In this document: piece by piece, positions 13,101-24,734 of the stretch | Numbering within the stretch: position 1 is the first letter of the stretch | Layout: every line of letters starts with the position of its first letter | Assembly (NCBI GenBank): GCA_028564675.1 | Contig: JAOVVO010000163.1 | Location: 62,001-126,000 of the forward strand | DNA: 64,000 bases | Direction of reading: 5' to 3' | Source: Onchocerca lupi | Lineage: Eukaryota > Nematoda > Chromadorea > Rhabditida > Onchocercidae | Notes under the pieces: model-generated | The model's input: only the letters and a program-made list of their open reading frames with translations | Database searches by the model: none | What the model was told of the DNA's origin: nothing | Translations under genes and position numbers: made by a program

Positions 13101-14889
13101 AGCAATTACATTATGAATTTGTAGTGTATAAACGAAGTGGTGGAGAATTTTTTCGCCACACCACGAGATGACATCGAATTGATGATAAGATTATCACGAC
13201 GTGATATGTATCCGAGGTTGCACATCGAATTGGCACCGGTCTATGAAGATCTACACAATCAAGTTTCACGTTTTCAACAACATACAGTAGTACCATTTGA
13301 TATCACAAAAAGACGTCAACGTTTTGATGACCTTTTACGAGTATGGTACTTTCCTGTTCTAGTCTTTTACGAGTATGGTACTTTTTCGTCCCGAATTCAT
13401 ATATATGAAATGGTTCGAAAGTTGAAAAGATTTGTACAACTTTCCATTTATTATCAATTTTTGCCAAAATCAACTTTCAATTTATTATCAATTTTTCGAA
13501 ACAGTTCAATTAATTTATTATCAATTTTTGCCAGAATCAATTTTTATTTTCCATGTAGCATGAAATTTCATGCAATTATCAGATCCATATCATAGAGAAG
13601 GATAAAAATTGACAATAAATTTGAAATGGAAATGATTTTGACACAATTTGTCGTGAATTATTTATTTGATTTAACGCACTAATTTCTCCGGGACAAATTC
13701 ATTGAAAGCAAAAAAAAAAAAAAACGATTAGAAAAATATTGAAATGGATAAGACAAAAGTTCAAAATTTATTTTCTTCAAATTTAGGAATTCCCATTTTG
13801 CAATAATTTTTTCGTTTTCAAATTTAGGAATTCCAACTTTTATACAAACAAATATTGCAGACAGAAAGTTTGAATGATTATTTGCCATCAAGAGATTTTT
13901 CAATGCAATCAATGGAAAGCAGAGTATGTTTTAGAAAATTTTATATAAAATTTAAATAATCTTTTAAAGAGAAAATTTCTGCTTGAAATCAATATTTTAC
14001 TTATAAAAAACACACTTACATTTATAAGTATATTCATTCAAATTTACTATCTATTCTTAATTCATTTTAAGAACTTAATTTTGAACTTAATACCAATTAG
14101 TTGTGAAAATTCGAACTCCAGTTATTTTTAATTCATTTTAGGAATTTGATTTTGAATTTAAATATTAATTAGATATGAAAAATTTGTACTTCTAAATCCC
14201 TATTTTTTTAGAGTGCTTCAATGTGTTATGCACAAACTTCCGATGCAATAACTGCTCGATCACCAAGTCATGATTATCTCTCTTCGGCATACTCTTATCT
14301 TATTGCTTTTGTTAAGGTATCGTATATATTTTAATTAGATTAATCTTGGCTTATCGTATAATTAGTTTAGAATGGCTAATTGATTCGTATAATTAAGTTA
14401 GAATGGCTAATTAATTGTAAGCCTAATCTAGAGGCATTCTAGTACTGTCATTTTTACATTTACAAAAGAAAACAAAAATAAAAATAAAAAAATTGATAAT
14501 AAGAAAACAACGAAATAAAAAATAGAAACTCATATACAGAAGAAGGAATTGTATAAAAACTTAAATATAATATTCTGATTAGATCTTTAGTATGCATAAT
14601 AATAATTTTATCACTTACCGTATACATTTACTATTTGTTCAACATTATCATTTACTTTACTATCATTTTACTACATCATCACCATTTACATTATTATCAC
14701 TACTATCATTACTATCACTATCAGTAATAGTCATATCTATATTTCACTTATCAGTCTCACTAAAGTCATTTATTATCATTTTTACATTACTATCACTATT
14801 AGCAGTACTTCTCTCTATATTTCACTAATCAGTCAGTGATACCGAAGCGAAATCAGACATCAACAAAGATGAAAAAAGATAAGAAGTGA
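10116..14889 (+). CDS. Unrecognised seven-exon gene, all introns phase 0
   Basis: Exons are 10116-10283, 11392-11637, 12114-12311, 13125-13340, 13861-13923, 14212-14316 and 14833-14889. Their lengths (168, 246, 198, 216, 63, 105, 57) are all divisible by three, so every intron is phase 0, and the 1053-nt frame encodes 350 aa. Start is ATG 10116 (MPKSRTKKRNDVITV); stop is TGA 14887-14889 after the basic tail KMKKDKK. Donors include GTAAGT and GTAAAG; acceptors are TTATAG, TTTTAG, TTGCAG and similar. The first 140 residues are Ser/Thr/Lys-rich and probably disordered. The segment in exons 3-4 (PVTPLWGLYETIL… through RRDMYPRLHIELAPVYEDLHNQ) looks folded and is the likely conserved core. There is no signal peptide or membrane segment. 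I do not recognise the family; it may be nematode-specific. Confidence 0.75.
11640..11925. repeat. Three-copy tandem repeat (~92 bp) in intron 2
   Basis: A unit running 'ggatcatattcagg…aaatcatccattgatcctgaaattactacaaatagattttta…aaagtggaaaa' starts near 11640, 11732 and 11826. Copies differ at scattered sites. It begins at the exon 2 donor (GTAGGATC), so copy 1 includes the splice site region. Confidence 0.7.
13332..13385 (+). repeat. 32-bp duplication of the exon 4 splice donor
   Basis: 'cttttacgagtatggtactt' occurs at 13332 and again at 13364, so the exon 4 end and its GTATGG donor are duplicated. The first donor (13341) keeps phase 0; use of the second (13373) would add 32 nt and shift the frame. 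Confidence 0.7.
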
Positions 14890-15970
14890 TAATTTACAAG
14901 TCTCTGGATGTTAATTTGATTTTATTTCATAAAAATTTTTATTATTACTATGCAAATTTATATAATTCATTTTTATTAAATAATGTTAAAATAATGAATT
15001 ATCATTTCGCTCCACATATAAGACAATCAATTAGAATATATTCAAATAGAGTAAGAAATTTGAAAACAAAAACTTCTGCAATTTTTTTTTGAATTTAAAA
15101 ATGTTTAAAAATCAATAAATAGTACATTTAGTTAAATTACATAAAGAAAATAAAATCAAATTTATTATAAGGAAAATTAGAAATCCATATGCGAGTTATT
15201 TGGAGATCTTGTTTTATTTAAGTATCATAAAATCAAACACTAAAGTTTAAATCTATATGAAATACGCTTAGTTTTATGTGATTTTATCAAGTTGGGGTCA
15301 AAGGTTACTTCGTTATTTCAATATTCTACAATTTATATTAAATTTAAAGTTTTACGTATGGAAGAAAAGACTGATGCAAGATAATAGTTCAAGAGATTTC
15401 AATTTTCATGTACGGTAATCATCTCAAGGATAAATTTTATTTTCCCACCATAAAAATATAAATTACCATTAATTACCGTACAAATATAAATTATTATTAA
15501 TTACCGTACAAATACAAATTATCATTAATTATCGTACAAATATAAATTATCATTAATTGCCGTACAAATATAAATCATTATTAATCATGAATTAGTTTAC
15601 ATTCCGGAAATTTTTATAAATTAACTAAATCATTATCTGCAATACTATTTTCGATATTTTTTGTTAAAACTTATCATCGGATCGAATTTTTTTCTCCTTT
15701 TTCGATTTGATTATATTTATATGTAAAAAAGTAAGCTACGATAAATAGAAATGAAATGATATTTGAATATCAGGGAAAGGAAACTAAGCATTTTTTATGT
15801 AAACAACAACAACAACACTTTCATCTTAATTAATGTAACCAACAATAACATTTACATCATAATTAATGTAAACAACAACAACAACAACACTTTAAACTTA
15901 ATTAATGTAAACAACAATAACATTTACATCTTAATTAATGTAAACAACAACGACAACACTTCCATCTTAA
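14890..15970. other. Convergent intergenic spacer with minisatellites
   Basis: This lies between the 3' ends of the plus-strand orphan gene and the minus-strand ZC4H2 copy A. It contains the 3' UTR of each, a 28-bp tandem repeat (about 15453-15592) and an AACAAC-rich repeat (15799-15974). No supported gene was seen. Confidence 0.5.
15453..15592. repeat. 28-bp tandem repeat, about five copies
   Basis: The unit 'aaatataaattatcattaattaccgtac' recurs about five times with single-base changes. Confidence 0.75.
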
Positions 15971-15974
15971 TTAT
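15799..15974. repeat. AACAAC-rich tandem repeat at the 3' end of ZC4H2 copy A
   Basis: Alternating units of 'gtaaacaacaacaacaacacttNNatcttaattaat' and 'gtaaccaacaataacatttacatcataattaat' give a period of about 70 bp, about 2.5 copies. The last 'cttaatta' of the array carries the stop codon of the minus-strand ZC4H2 copy A. Confidence 0.7.
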
Positions 15975-17995
15975 TCCAATTTTCTTGATCTTTTTGAATA
16001 TTTCGACCGACTTTTTGCTTTACATCGTGGACATATAGGAGCATTTCGATGGATAAGTTGTTCACAGGTTTGACATTTCTGCAAATTAGTTTATCCTTTT
16101 CGGTGAAAAAAGAGAAAAAAAAAGAGAAAAAAAAAGGAATGAACGGTTAAATTGAATTACCGTATTACTGCAAAAGAAATATGTCGTAAGTTTGTAAAAA
16201 AAATGCATCACCAAATGAGTAATTTATCAAGAATTTAAACATTTTGCTAAATTTCCATTAAAATAAAATATCAATATTTTTGAAAGAAAGTTTTTCTTTT
16301 TTTTTTTCGAAAATAGAAGAAAAAATAATGTCAAAGTCGCGAATTATTCATAAATATTGATAAAAGAACTATTCTACGCTTATCAAATCCAACTTGAATA
16401 TTTCTTTTTTTTTTTTTTTTTAAATCAATTCAATTTAATTTCACTTCATCATTAGATTATCAAATTGTCCGATTAGATCAGTTAAATCTCGACTTTATAT
16501 GAATTAGACCTAAATAATAATTAATCTTAATCAAGATTTACTGGAACATATCAATAATTTCAATTTTTAATTTCAATGCGTTGGAATTAAACAAGAAATC
16601 ATTATATCTCGGGAAATTTTCCCGGAAATATCTAAATTTACCGATATATCAATAACTTCAATTCATAACTTTCATGTTTCGAAAAGTTTTCCAAAAATAC
16701 TTAATTTCTTGCAACACTTCCATCTTGGCTGATTCACTTATTTTCATCTTGGCCAGTCTTGGCTGATTTACTTACCTTCATCTTGGCTGGTTCACTTATG
16801 GCTGACATAATGCTAGTTATAGAAGCAGTTGCTGTAGCTCTTGTAATACCACCAGATGTACATAAAATTCGATCAGAAGCTCCGAGAATCTGATTCCGAT
16901 GTCGATTTAGCATTTCTAAGAATGACAGATGTGACAATTGATTCAGGACAAGCGGTGTTGTTAGAGTCAAATGATTTGCCGCATTATTATCGATCATTCT
17001 AAAAAATTGAACAAATTTATAAAAGTTATTAGTAAATAAGTTCAATGAATTAATCAGAATTAAAATTTTCATAAAAACTTGATTTCCGAACAATTCCAAA
17101 AAGAATTCCCGAATAATATTTTATATTTAAATCCCGATAATATTTTTTACATACTTGATAATATTTAATATTTATTTCATGCAAAAAAAAAAAAAAAAAT
17201 TTCCATTACTTACTCATTAAATTTCGATGGAAAAAGTATTTCATCTGTTAGCAAATCCGTTTCCGGAATACCGGTTTCACATAAAATTTCATTCGTACGA
17301 TTTAAATCTCGCTCAATTTCGCGATATTTCTGCGTAAGGCTATCCTTTTTCGCATCATTGCCGTTTTTTAAACTTTTAAAAGTATCTTCCAAATGATTAA
17401 TATCCTGAAAATACCAAAATAGCAGTTTCGTAAAATAGAATATAAAATTGAAGAGTGAAAAAAAAAAATAAAATTAAGAATTAATTTAACTTATTTGCTT
17501 ATCTTATCTGATTATAAGTTTAATTACTTTAATTACTGCTTACCTATTTCAGCGAAATTTGAAAATGATATTGACCACATTTTATTGAACCATATTTTCT
17601 GTGAGCTTTAGATCGGATAATTTTTCAGATGCATAAAGTTTACTTTATTTCATTTTTTTTTCTTAATTACATAAAGCTCTTTTTTTTTGATAATTGCAAA
17701 TTATTGAGAATTCCAAGATTGAAATTATTTAGAAATTTCTCAATATTATGAAGAAAAGTTAATGAGAATTTCAAAATTTAAATTTATTTTGACAGATTTG
17801 AAATAAATTTGAAATTAAAATTTAAAACAGATCACCTGATTAATCTGTCGTAATTCATCAGCATGTAATCGACGTTCACCTTCTAATTCTCCGTTTATTT
17901 TTTCACATTTTGTAATGAACAGACAAATTTCTCGAAGATCATTGAGGGCAACACGTAATTCGTGCAATTTTCCAGTAAATTCATTTACTTTTTGA
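15971..17995 (-). CDS. ZC4H2-like coiled-coil zinc-finger protein, diverged copy A (5' end not found)
   Basis: Minus-strand exons, 5' to 3', are 17836-17995, 17214-17404, 16776-16998 and 15971-16078. The junctions close in phase. The first two encode a charged coiled coil (QKVNEFTGKLHELRVALNDL…, …SLTQKYREIERDLNRTNEIL). The third is a linker ending SEPAKMK. The last is the finger CQTC-x4-H-RNAPICPRCKAKSRSK, with the highly diagnostic HRNAPICPxCKxKSRS motif of ZC4H2 proteins. Exon order, intron phases and one exon length (160 nt) match copy B exactly, so this is a tandem duplicate. The initial exon equivalent to B's MRSPSIDLN… was not found between 17996 and 20772, so the gene is 5'-incomplete here or uses a very different start. 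The basic tail after the finger is shorter than in B and ends KLE. ZC4H2 is known in vertebrates as a nuclear partner of the E3 ligase RNF220 in neural development; the function here is inferred only from homology. Confidence 0.75.
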
Positions 17996-18889
17996 CTGTA
18001 ATACTTGATTAATTAATTTATTTGCTTACTTTATCTGATTTCAAGCTTAATTACTTTAATTATTGCATATCTTATTTGATTATCAAGTTTAATTCAATTA
18101 CTGCTTATCTAATTTCAAATTTAATTGTTTTAATTGCTTTTAATTTTATCCGATTATAAGTTCAATTACTTTAATTAATTACTGCTTATCTATTTTAGCA
18201 ATTGCTTAATTTCATCAATTTATTCGTTTGTATAAATTTACATTATTCACTCTTATAGAAATATTATATTTTAACAAATTTTCTTTATCAATCATTCATT
18301 TATCAAGCATTCTCGCAGTAACGATTTTTTTCGAATAAAAAAAGTTTATAATTACTTCAGAAATTACTTTTTGTCTAAGATCAATCAATCTTTTCTAGAG
18401 CAGAAATGTTTGGAAAGAATTACTTTGTCTATGAAAAAAGTTTATAACTACTTTTGAAAACAAATAAATTAAAACTACGACTAATTTCTTCTAAGATCAA
18501 TCTATATCTTTTACTACAATCATCCGAGAAAAAATGCTGGAAAAAGGAAATGTTAAAAAAAATTGCAAAAAAAAAATATTGGAAAAAGTTTAAAAATGTT
18601 AAAAAAAAAGAATTACTTTGCTATCGATAATTTGCATAATTCTTTATTTAAAATTGTCAGATTCATTAGTTATCCAACATTAATAGTTTCTGTAACATTC
18701 AAGTATGCATGTGTTTTAGGCTAAAAATATTACTATCATGCAAAAAAAGAAAAAAAAAAAAAAAAGGAAAAAGAAAAGAAACAAAATTTCAAAATGGGAA
18801 ATTTCAGCTGGAAAATGTTAATAAAATGATAAAAATGAAAAATTACAATATAGAAAAATTGCTGGCATTTCAACGATATGTCAAATTTT

Positions 18890-19575
18890 CAATAATATGT
18901 CAAATTCGAATACATAATCATTTTCGAATAAATTATTCACGCACATCTTTTCGATATCATTTTTATCAATTCTTGAAGATATAAATAATAAATAATTTTT
19001 CCTCAAATTATGATAATTAAACAATGTTTTTAATACCTCTAAATTCAAGCTCAAATATATGAGCCATAATTTAATTATTTGAAAATAAAATCGTAGAATC
19101 GTAGAATCGATATGAGAAAATATATTCGGATATGCAATCGTTAAAATTATCCTAAATTATTCACATACATTTTCAATATTACATTTACCAATTTTAAAGA
19201 TGTAAATAATAAATAATACTTTAAATTGTGATAAGAAATTGTAATGATAAAAGTGATAATTAAACAATGCTTTTAATGCCTTTAAATCAAGTTCAAATAT
19301 ATGAGTTACAGTTTGATTCTTCAAATTTAAAAATTTAAAAAATAAAATTGTAGAATTGTAGAATCAAAATGAGAAAATATATTCGAATATACAATCTTTA
19401 GAATCATCCTAAATTATTCACATTACGTTTCGATATTATAACTAAAATAATGAAACAATGTTTTTAATGCTTTTAAATCAATTTCAAACATATAAATTAT
19501 AATTTTTGTTAAAATTTAAAAATTTTAAAAGTAAAATAATATTGTCGAATCAATAAAAGAAAAAAACAGATATAT
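18890..19575. repeat. Tandem repeat of about 240 bp, about three copies
   Basis: Three successive blocks share 'aaattattcac…catttttatcaattttgaagatRtaaataataaata…gataattaaacaatgtttttaatRcctttaaatcaagttcaaatatatgag…aaaataaaatcgtagaatcgatatgagaaaatatattcgRatat'. The 'aaacaatg[ct]ttttaat' box lies near 19020, 19264 and 19451. Confidence 0.65.
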
Positions 19576-19650
19576 CTTATGAATGATGACGGTTGTAATG
19601 CACATCATACGAATGTTATTTTAATGTAACAAATAAATGTTTTCAATAGA

Positions 19651-19771
19651 TAGATAGATGGATGGATGGATGGTTGAAGAAAGGTATCAATTTATGCAGA
19701 TGATAAACCGTTTTGTTAGTTGCAGCAGCAGCAGCAGCAGACATGCATGCATGCATGCATGCATGCACGAC
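19651..19771. repeat. Compound microsatellite: GATA/GGAT, CAG, then CATG
   Basis: A GATA/GATG stretch near 19650-19673 is followed by (CAG)6-7 at 19721-19740 and a run of GCAT/CATG repeats at 19742-19767. The short frame through it (poly-Ala or poly-Gln) is low-complexity and is not called a gene. Confidence 0.8.
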
Positions 19772-20124
19772 ATATGTTATCACTTTTCGAAATCTTGTAT
19801 GTATGTGGGAAACAAATCGTTGTTTGTATGAGCGAAGAAATTATTTGTTTGGAAGGAAAATGGCAAAAAAAAAAAATGAAATATCAAGCGGAAAAAGTGT
19901 AAATAATACATTTGGACGAAACATTTTGATTATTTTTTATTGAGCATTATTGCATTGTAATTTGAAAAAAAAGGAAAAAAAAGGGAAGAAACACACGCAA
20001 CATATATAATGCATTTAAAGTATATTTCAGGTAAAATATCACAATTAAATGAATAAGAATCACTTCAAAATCTTTCTTATCGAGCAATGCTTTTCTTTGT
20101 CAAATTATTAATTTTACAAATCGA

Positions 20125-20405
20125 AACGCATATATCAAATTATAATCTTTACGTTATCAAGCGTATTTTTATTCAACAAATTATAATTTTTACGTTCTCG
20201 AACATATTTAGCAAACTATAATCTTTACTTTATCGAAAAAAAATTGTAAATCAAATTATAATCTTTACATTAAATGTATAACATTTACGGAAATTATAAT
20301 CTTTATGTAATCGAAAATACAACATTTATCAAATTATAATCTTTATGTTATCGAATGTGTATATCTAATTATAATCTTTATATTAAACGTGTAACATTTA
20401 TTAGA
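20125..20405. repeat. Degenerate tandem repeat with 'aaattataatctttac'
   Basis: At least six copies of 'caaattataatctttaYgttatcgaa…catttat' occur with a period near 40-50 bp and many changes. Confidence 0.65.
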
Positions 20406-20719
20406 TATTGCTAGTTTTATAGTTCATGTCTTTTATTAACAATTGAATAATTGATTTCTTTTTCTTTTTTTTTTTTTTTAAATTTTCGAATTCTCCATGC
20501 AAAAATGAGAATTGTTCAAAAAATTAAAATTTTTACATAATTGACATTTGAGGTATTTTCAAATATTCTTATTGTTTACCATAACATATGGCGTAATGTA
20601 TAAAAACAGGAAAGAATTTCTGTTTTTTTTTTTCGCAATGTATTGCTAAAAGTAAGTGAATTTCACTCAATATTCTCAAACGATAAGCATTTTTTCCTTT
20701 TTTTTTTTTAGGAATCTTT

Positions 20720-20725
20720 TTTATT
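20720..20725 (-). other. AATAAA poly(A) signal of ZC4H2 copy B
   Basis: TTTATT on the plus strand reads AATAAA on the minus strand, 48 bases beyond the stop codon of copy B. Confidence 0.4.
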
Positions 20726-20772
20726 TGGTATAATTACACATATAAAATACAAAGTTTTTAACGAAATAAATT

Positions 20773-23700
20773 TTATTCTGTCATCTTTCTTTTTGGTTTT
20801 TTCGGATTTTTCGATCGACTTTTACTCTTGCACATTGGACATATGGGAGCATTACGATGAATTTGTTGGAAGCAAGATTGACATGTCTGAAAAAGAAAAT
20901 CAAAGAATTACTTTCGCAGTATTCTAAAAACATTACTTTAGAACTAAATAATCAAATGCAACAACATTTCATGTACATTACGACAAACATTTAAAAAGAA
21001 AGCAAAGTTAAGTTGATATAACTTATTGGATTTTACATATATTATGATCAATAATTTAAAATTGAGCAAAGTTAAATTATTACAAATTATTAGCAAATAA
21101 TTTATTTAATAAAAAATGAGCATTTTTCAGAATAAAATATTAATAGTTCTTCAGGTAATTTCGAAATATATAGCAGTTTTTCTCGTTAGTTTTTAATCTA
21201 AACTATTAAGTAATTAAGAGAATTTTTTGAGAAATATATAGAAAAATACATTTTTTAAAATAAATGTATTACTTTCCAAAACATGTGGCAATTTTTCCAT
21301 TAATTTATATTTTAAACTATCAAATTTAATTAAATGAAAGCAACCTTCATCGGTGGTGACTGATGATCAACTTTAGGAAGTGATGAACTAGTCGGGAAAA
21401 CATGCGGCATTGTTTGCGGTCGTGCCATTGTTGGTGTTGCTGCTTGCAGCAATATGGAATCAAAATTGAACATCGCACGCTGTACAACAGCTGGTATTGA
21501 ATTAACCTTTAAATGACGCAACAATGGAGGTACACCTGTGCTTGCAGCTGCAGTAGCTAACGATCCAACGGATGAAATATTCCTGTAAAATTCAAAATTT
21601 TCTGAAAAATTTAAAATAAACTTTAAAAAATATTTTAAAACGACTTAGAAATAAAAATTTGAAGTAATTTCTTTCGAACAAATAGAAATAAATTCAAATC
21701 GCGCTGAAAAAAGAATGAAAATTTCGCTTTGCAAATAAATAAAAATTGATCAATTGGTCTGGAAAATTCAGTCTATGATTTGTATTAAATAAATCTGCAA
21801 AGAGATGGTAAATATAAAATAAAGTTTACATCTTAATTACTTGGAGTTTGTCATGCCTAATTTATACAAATTGCTATTCATTCCAACACAACATTTCAAG
21901 TTCTTCACCGACTGATTTGAAATTTTGAGACAGCGTTGCATTCGAACAGGCCGTGTTTCTATATGGATACGGCGCGTGTTTAAAAACTTTCGGAGATTGA
22001 ATAAATGAACATTTACATTTTTATTTATATAGGCTATCTAGACTAGTTAGCAGATGATATTTTTCGAAATTCGATTTTTTTTTTAGAGCTCAAAAAACCT
22101 TTTAGAAGATGAAAATACTCCGTAAGGTAAAGCTAACGGAGCAATTTTATTCGGTGGTATAATTGATGGTGAGATAAGATCTTCTTCACTAATACCACTT
22201 TCCCGAGATAACTCGTTAGTTTGTTCAAGCAATCGAAATATCTCCTCATATTTTTGACTAATACTTTCTTCCATTTGTCGCTTTTCTTGTTTCGCTGAAT
22301 TCATAATTTTTTCCAATTCTTGCTTATCCTAAATATTGAAGTTCTGAAGTTGCGCTATATTATTTCAAGTTCTTATTTTTTGACAAAATTTCCAACATTT
22401 TTTTAAAATCTCGTGAATATTATTCCCGTACAATCAAACCAAAATATAAGTAAAAATTTAAACGGTTTATTTTTTTTCTTTTTTTATAGACTCGAAATCT
22501 TATTAGCTAATATTCAGTAAGTTACGAAATGATTCATTGAAAGTTTAAGGTTGATAATAGACTCTCCTTTTTTCGTACCCAGTTGATAAGATTTCAAATT
22601 TGTAAAAAAAAAAATTCAGAGAACTGATGCCCCATCATTTTCGATATGCTAGCAGAACGAAGAAAAAAAACTTCAATGAATGAATATCCGGATAATTTCA
22701 GTATTCCGATAACTGACAGGGAATTTGTTACAACTATATTGTTTTTAAAAACTTTCTTGACCCTGACTGATCTCGATCGGGCAAAAAATGATCAATTAAT
22801 GGTAGCTAATTTCATAAGAATTTACAAAAATGGCTTCGCAATTCTACATATCTTATGTTGCTATGCAAAAAGCATTAACAATTGGAAAAATATAAAAAAT
22901 TCCATACAGTAAATGCAGAATTGTGCACAATTGTTGTATGAAACAGTAATAAAGATAACTTCCGATCTGTGGCCTATTCTATACTCCATTTATATGTCAA
23001 ATTAACAAGGCAATATATTTCATTAAAATTAAATTAACCATATTAATTTGTTGAATTATTTCACTATGAGCATCCTTTTCTTCATTCAAATCACTGATCG
23101 TTTTTTGCGTCTCTTCGATGAATTTTTTGGATTGCTGAAAGTCAGCTAATTCGGCCAACAGCTCGTTACGCTTCATCGTAAAATCTTCCAGTTTTGTCCT
23201 GAATTATCAATGATTATAACTATCAGAAGGCTCATCAATGCAACTATAATTACCAGAATGATCTTAAAAATTTTATAGATCTATGATTCATCAATTTTTA
23301 TAAGCTGAGAAATTTTTTCAATTATAATTATTTTAATTTTTTTTTTCACAATCATAATTATCATCACTGTAGTGATTATTTATCATTGCACTTTGTCTGA
23401 TCATATTGGTAATCATTTTTATCAAAATAATCTTTTGTCTGTCATACGTAAATAACAGCTCTGATCATAAGATGAGATAGGTTGGAGCAAAGGTTTGAGA
23501 TAAATTGAAACTGAAAACATGTCAAGATTCTGCAAAGATTGATCTTTCAATCAGAAACAGTTATCCTTAACTATTATTGGCAGTAAATAATCAGGAGATT
23601 AAAGGAATTTATAAATACACAATTAATCATTTTAAATTATAATTATTGGATTAATCGCTCGAAACAGAATGAATTTATTATACTTTTGATTATTGTGATT

Positions 23701-24095
23701 TATGTAACTTTGATAATAATTAACTAATTTTAATAATAACTGATTTTTGATCATAATTCCAGGTAATAAATTTACTAATAAATTTTGTAATAATCAACTG
23801 TATTATTCAAATATTGATTTATCGTTACAGCAATCAATTTGTCGTAATTTTACAGCAACTTTTAATCAACAACTTATTACTATTATTATCGGTTGGTTTA
23901 ATTTTTTTAAATTTGTCTATGAAATTTTTGATATTTAATTTTAACGATCGAAATTAATTTAATCAATTTGTTGAATAAAGTTTTTCCCAAATTTTATATT
24001 TTCAAAAAATAAATAAATGAGAAAACTTACTTGGCTTGTGCAATTTTGTGCAATTCCGTCGAGAGTGTATTCAAATCGATCGATGGTGATCGCAT
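20773..24095 (-). CDS. zc4h2: ZC4H2 homologue, copy B (complete, 268 aa)
   Basis: Minus-strand exons, 5' to 3', are 24031-24095, 23039-23198, 22099-22328, 21345-21582 and 20773-20886. They total 807 nt and all junctions are in phase. The protein starts MRSPSIDLNTLSTELHK. Residues 10-145 or so are charged and predicted coiled coil (…LEDFTMKRNELLAELADF…, …LEKIMNSAKQEKRQMEES). A Ser/Ala/Pro-rich linker follows, ending SPPMK, and then the C-terminal finger CQSC-x4-H-RNAPICPMCKSKSRSKNPKKPKRK and MTE stop. The PPMK-finger junction, HRNAPICPxCK core and KSRSxNPKKPKRK nuclear-type basic tail match vertebrate ZC4H2, which is 224 aa as I recall it. In vertebrates ZC4H2 is nuclear, binds RNF220 and affects neural patterning. 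A Phe stands where the human finger has its first His. An element of about 160 bp lies in the intron at 21583-22098. Confidence 0.88.
21876..22032. mobile_element. Dispersed repeat, copy 1 (in a zc4h2 intron)
   Basis: The segment from 'ttcattccaacacaacattt' through 'gaacatttacatttttattt' aligns along its whole length with 54891-55058 at roughly 75-80% by eye. It codes for nothing visible. It is probably a non-autonomous transposon or other interspersed repeat; the family is not recognised. Confidence 0.65.
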
Positions 24096-24734
24096 TGTTC
24101 AAAAATTGATTTGCTCTTTTTTTGTAGTGAAAACGGCCTTCTAAGTTATTCAATTTTGAATCAAAATATTGCCATTCTATTTAAGTCGACTATTTGCAAT
24201 TATTCCGCGTCTATTACAAAAATTTATGAATAAAATTTTTGAATTTAAAAAAAAAAATTCAAAAATTAGTCTCAATTTCTGTCTACTTTGGATGACTAAC
24301 TAATAAGCATTTTAATGATAATTACAATGAAAAATAAATAAATAGATGTTCAAATGCATTATCAAAATTATCATTATTGAATATACCTTTTTGATTATTA
24401 CAATTCATTATAGCTTTTCGTAATGATTAACCAATTTTAACAATGACTAATTTTTGATAAGTAATTTTGGTAATAATTAATTAATAAATTTTTTACAATA
24501 ATTAATCTTATAATTGAAAAAAAATATTAAATGACAATTTCATGAAAACTAAAACCACAATATAATAAAAAATTACAAAATAATTGTAATAAATAATTCG
24601 GATGGATGAAAAGAAAGAGAAGAGAAGATGGGCAAGAAGGAGGAGGAGGTTGACATTGACAATTGATTGGATTGCGTTAAAGTTTTTAGAAAAAGCGATG
24701 AGGTTTATTTGGCTTGTGGCTCATCATTCTTCAT

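Larger units (their letters stand above)
17996..20772. other. Spacer between the two ZC4H2 copies, repeat-rich
   Basis: This should contain the missing 5' exon and promoter of copy A. Visible content is a tandem repeat of about 240 bp (18890-19575), GATA/GGAT and CAG/CATG microsatellites (19650-19771), and a block of 'attataatcttta' repeats (20125-20405). Confidence 0.5.

Noticed and set aside
19018..19066. Candidate first exon for ZC4H2 copy A (minus, MAHIFELEFR)
   Set aside because: Donor leaves the wrong phase for exon 2, and the sequence is part of a tandem repeat.
19713..19943. Poly-Ala / poly-Gln frames with HACMHAC repeats
   Set aside because: Product of CAG and CATG microsatellites; no exon context.
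22646..22912. 88-codon plus-strand frame inside a zc4h2 copy B intron
   Set aside because: It reads as a fairly natural protein, but it is antisense in an intron, has no splice partners and no recognised motif; chance is more likely.
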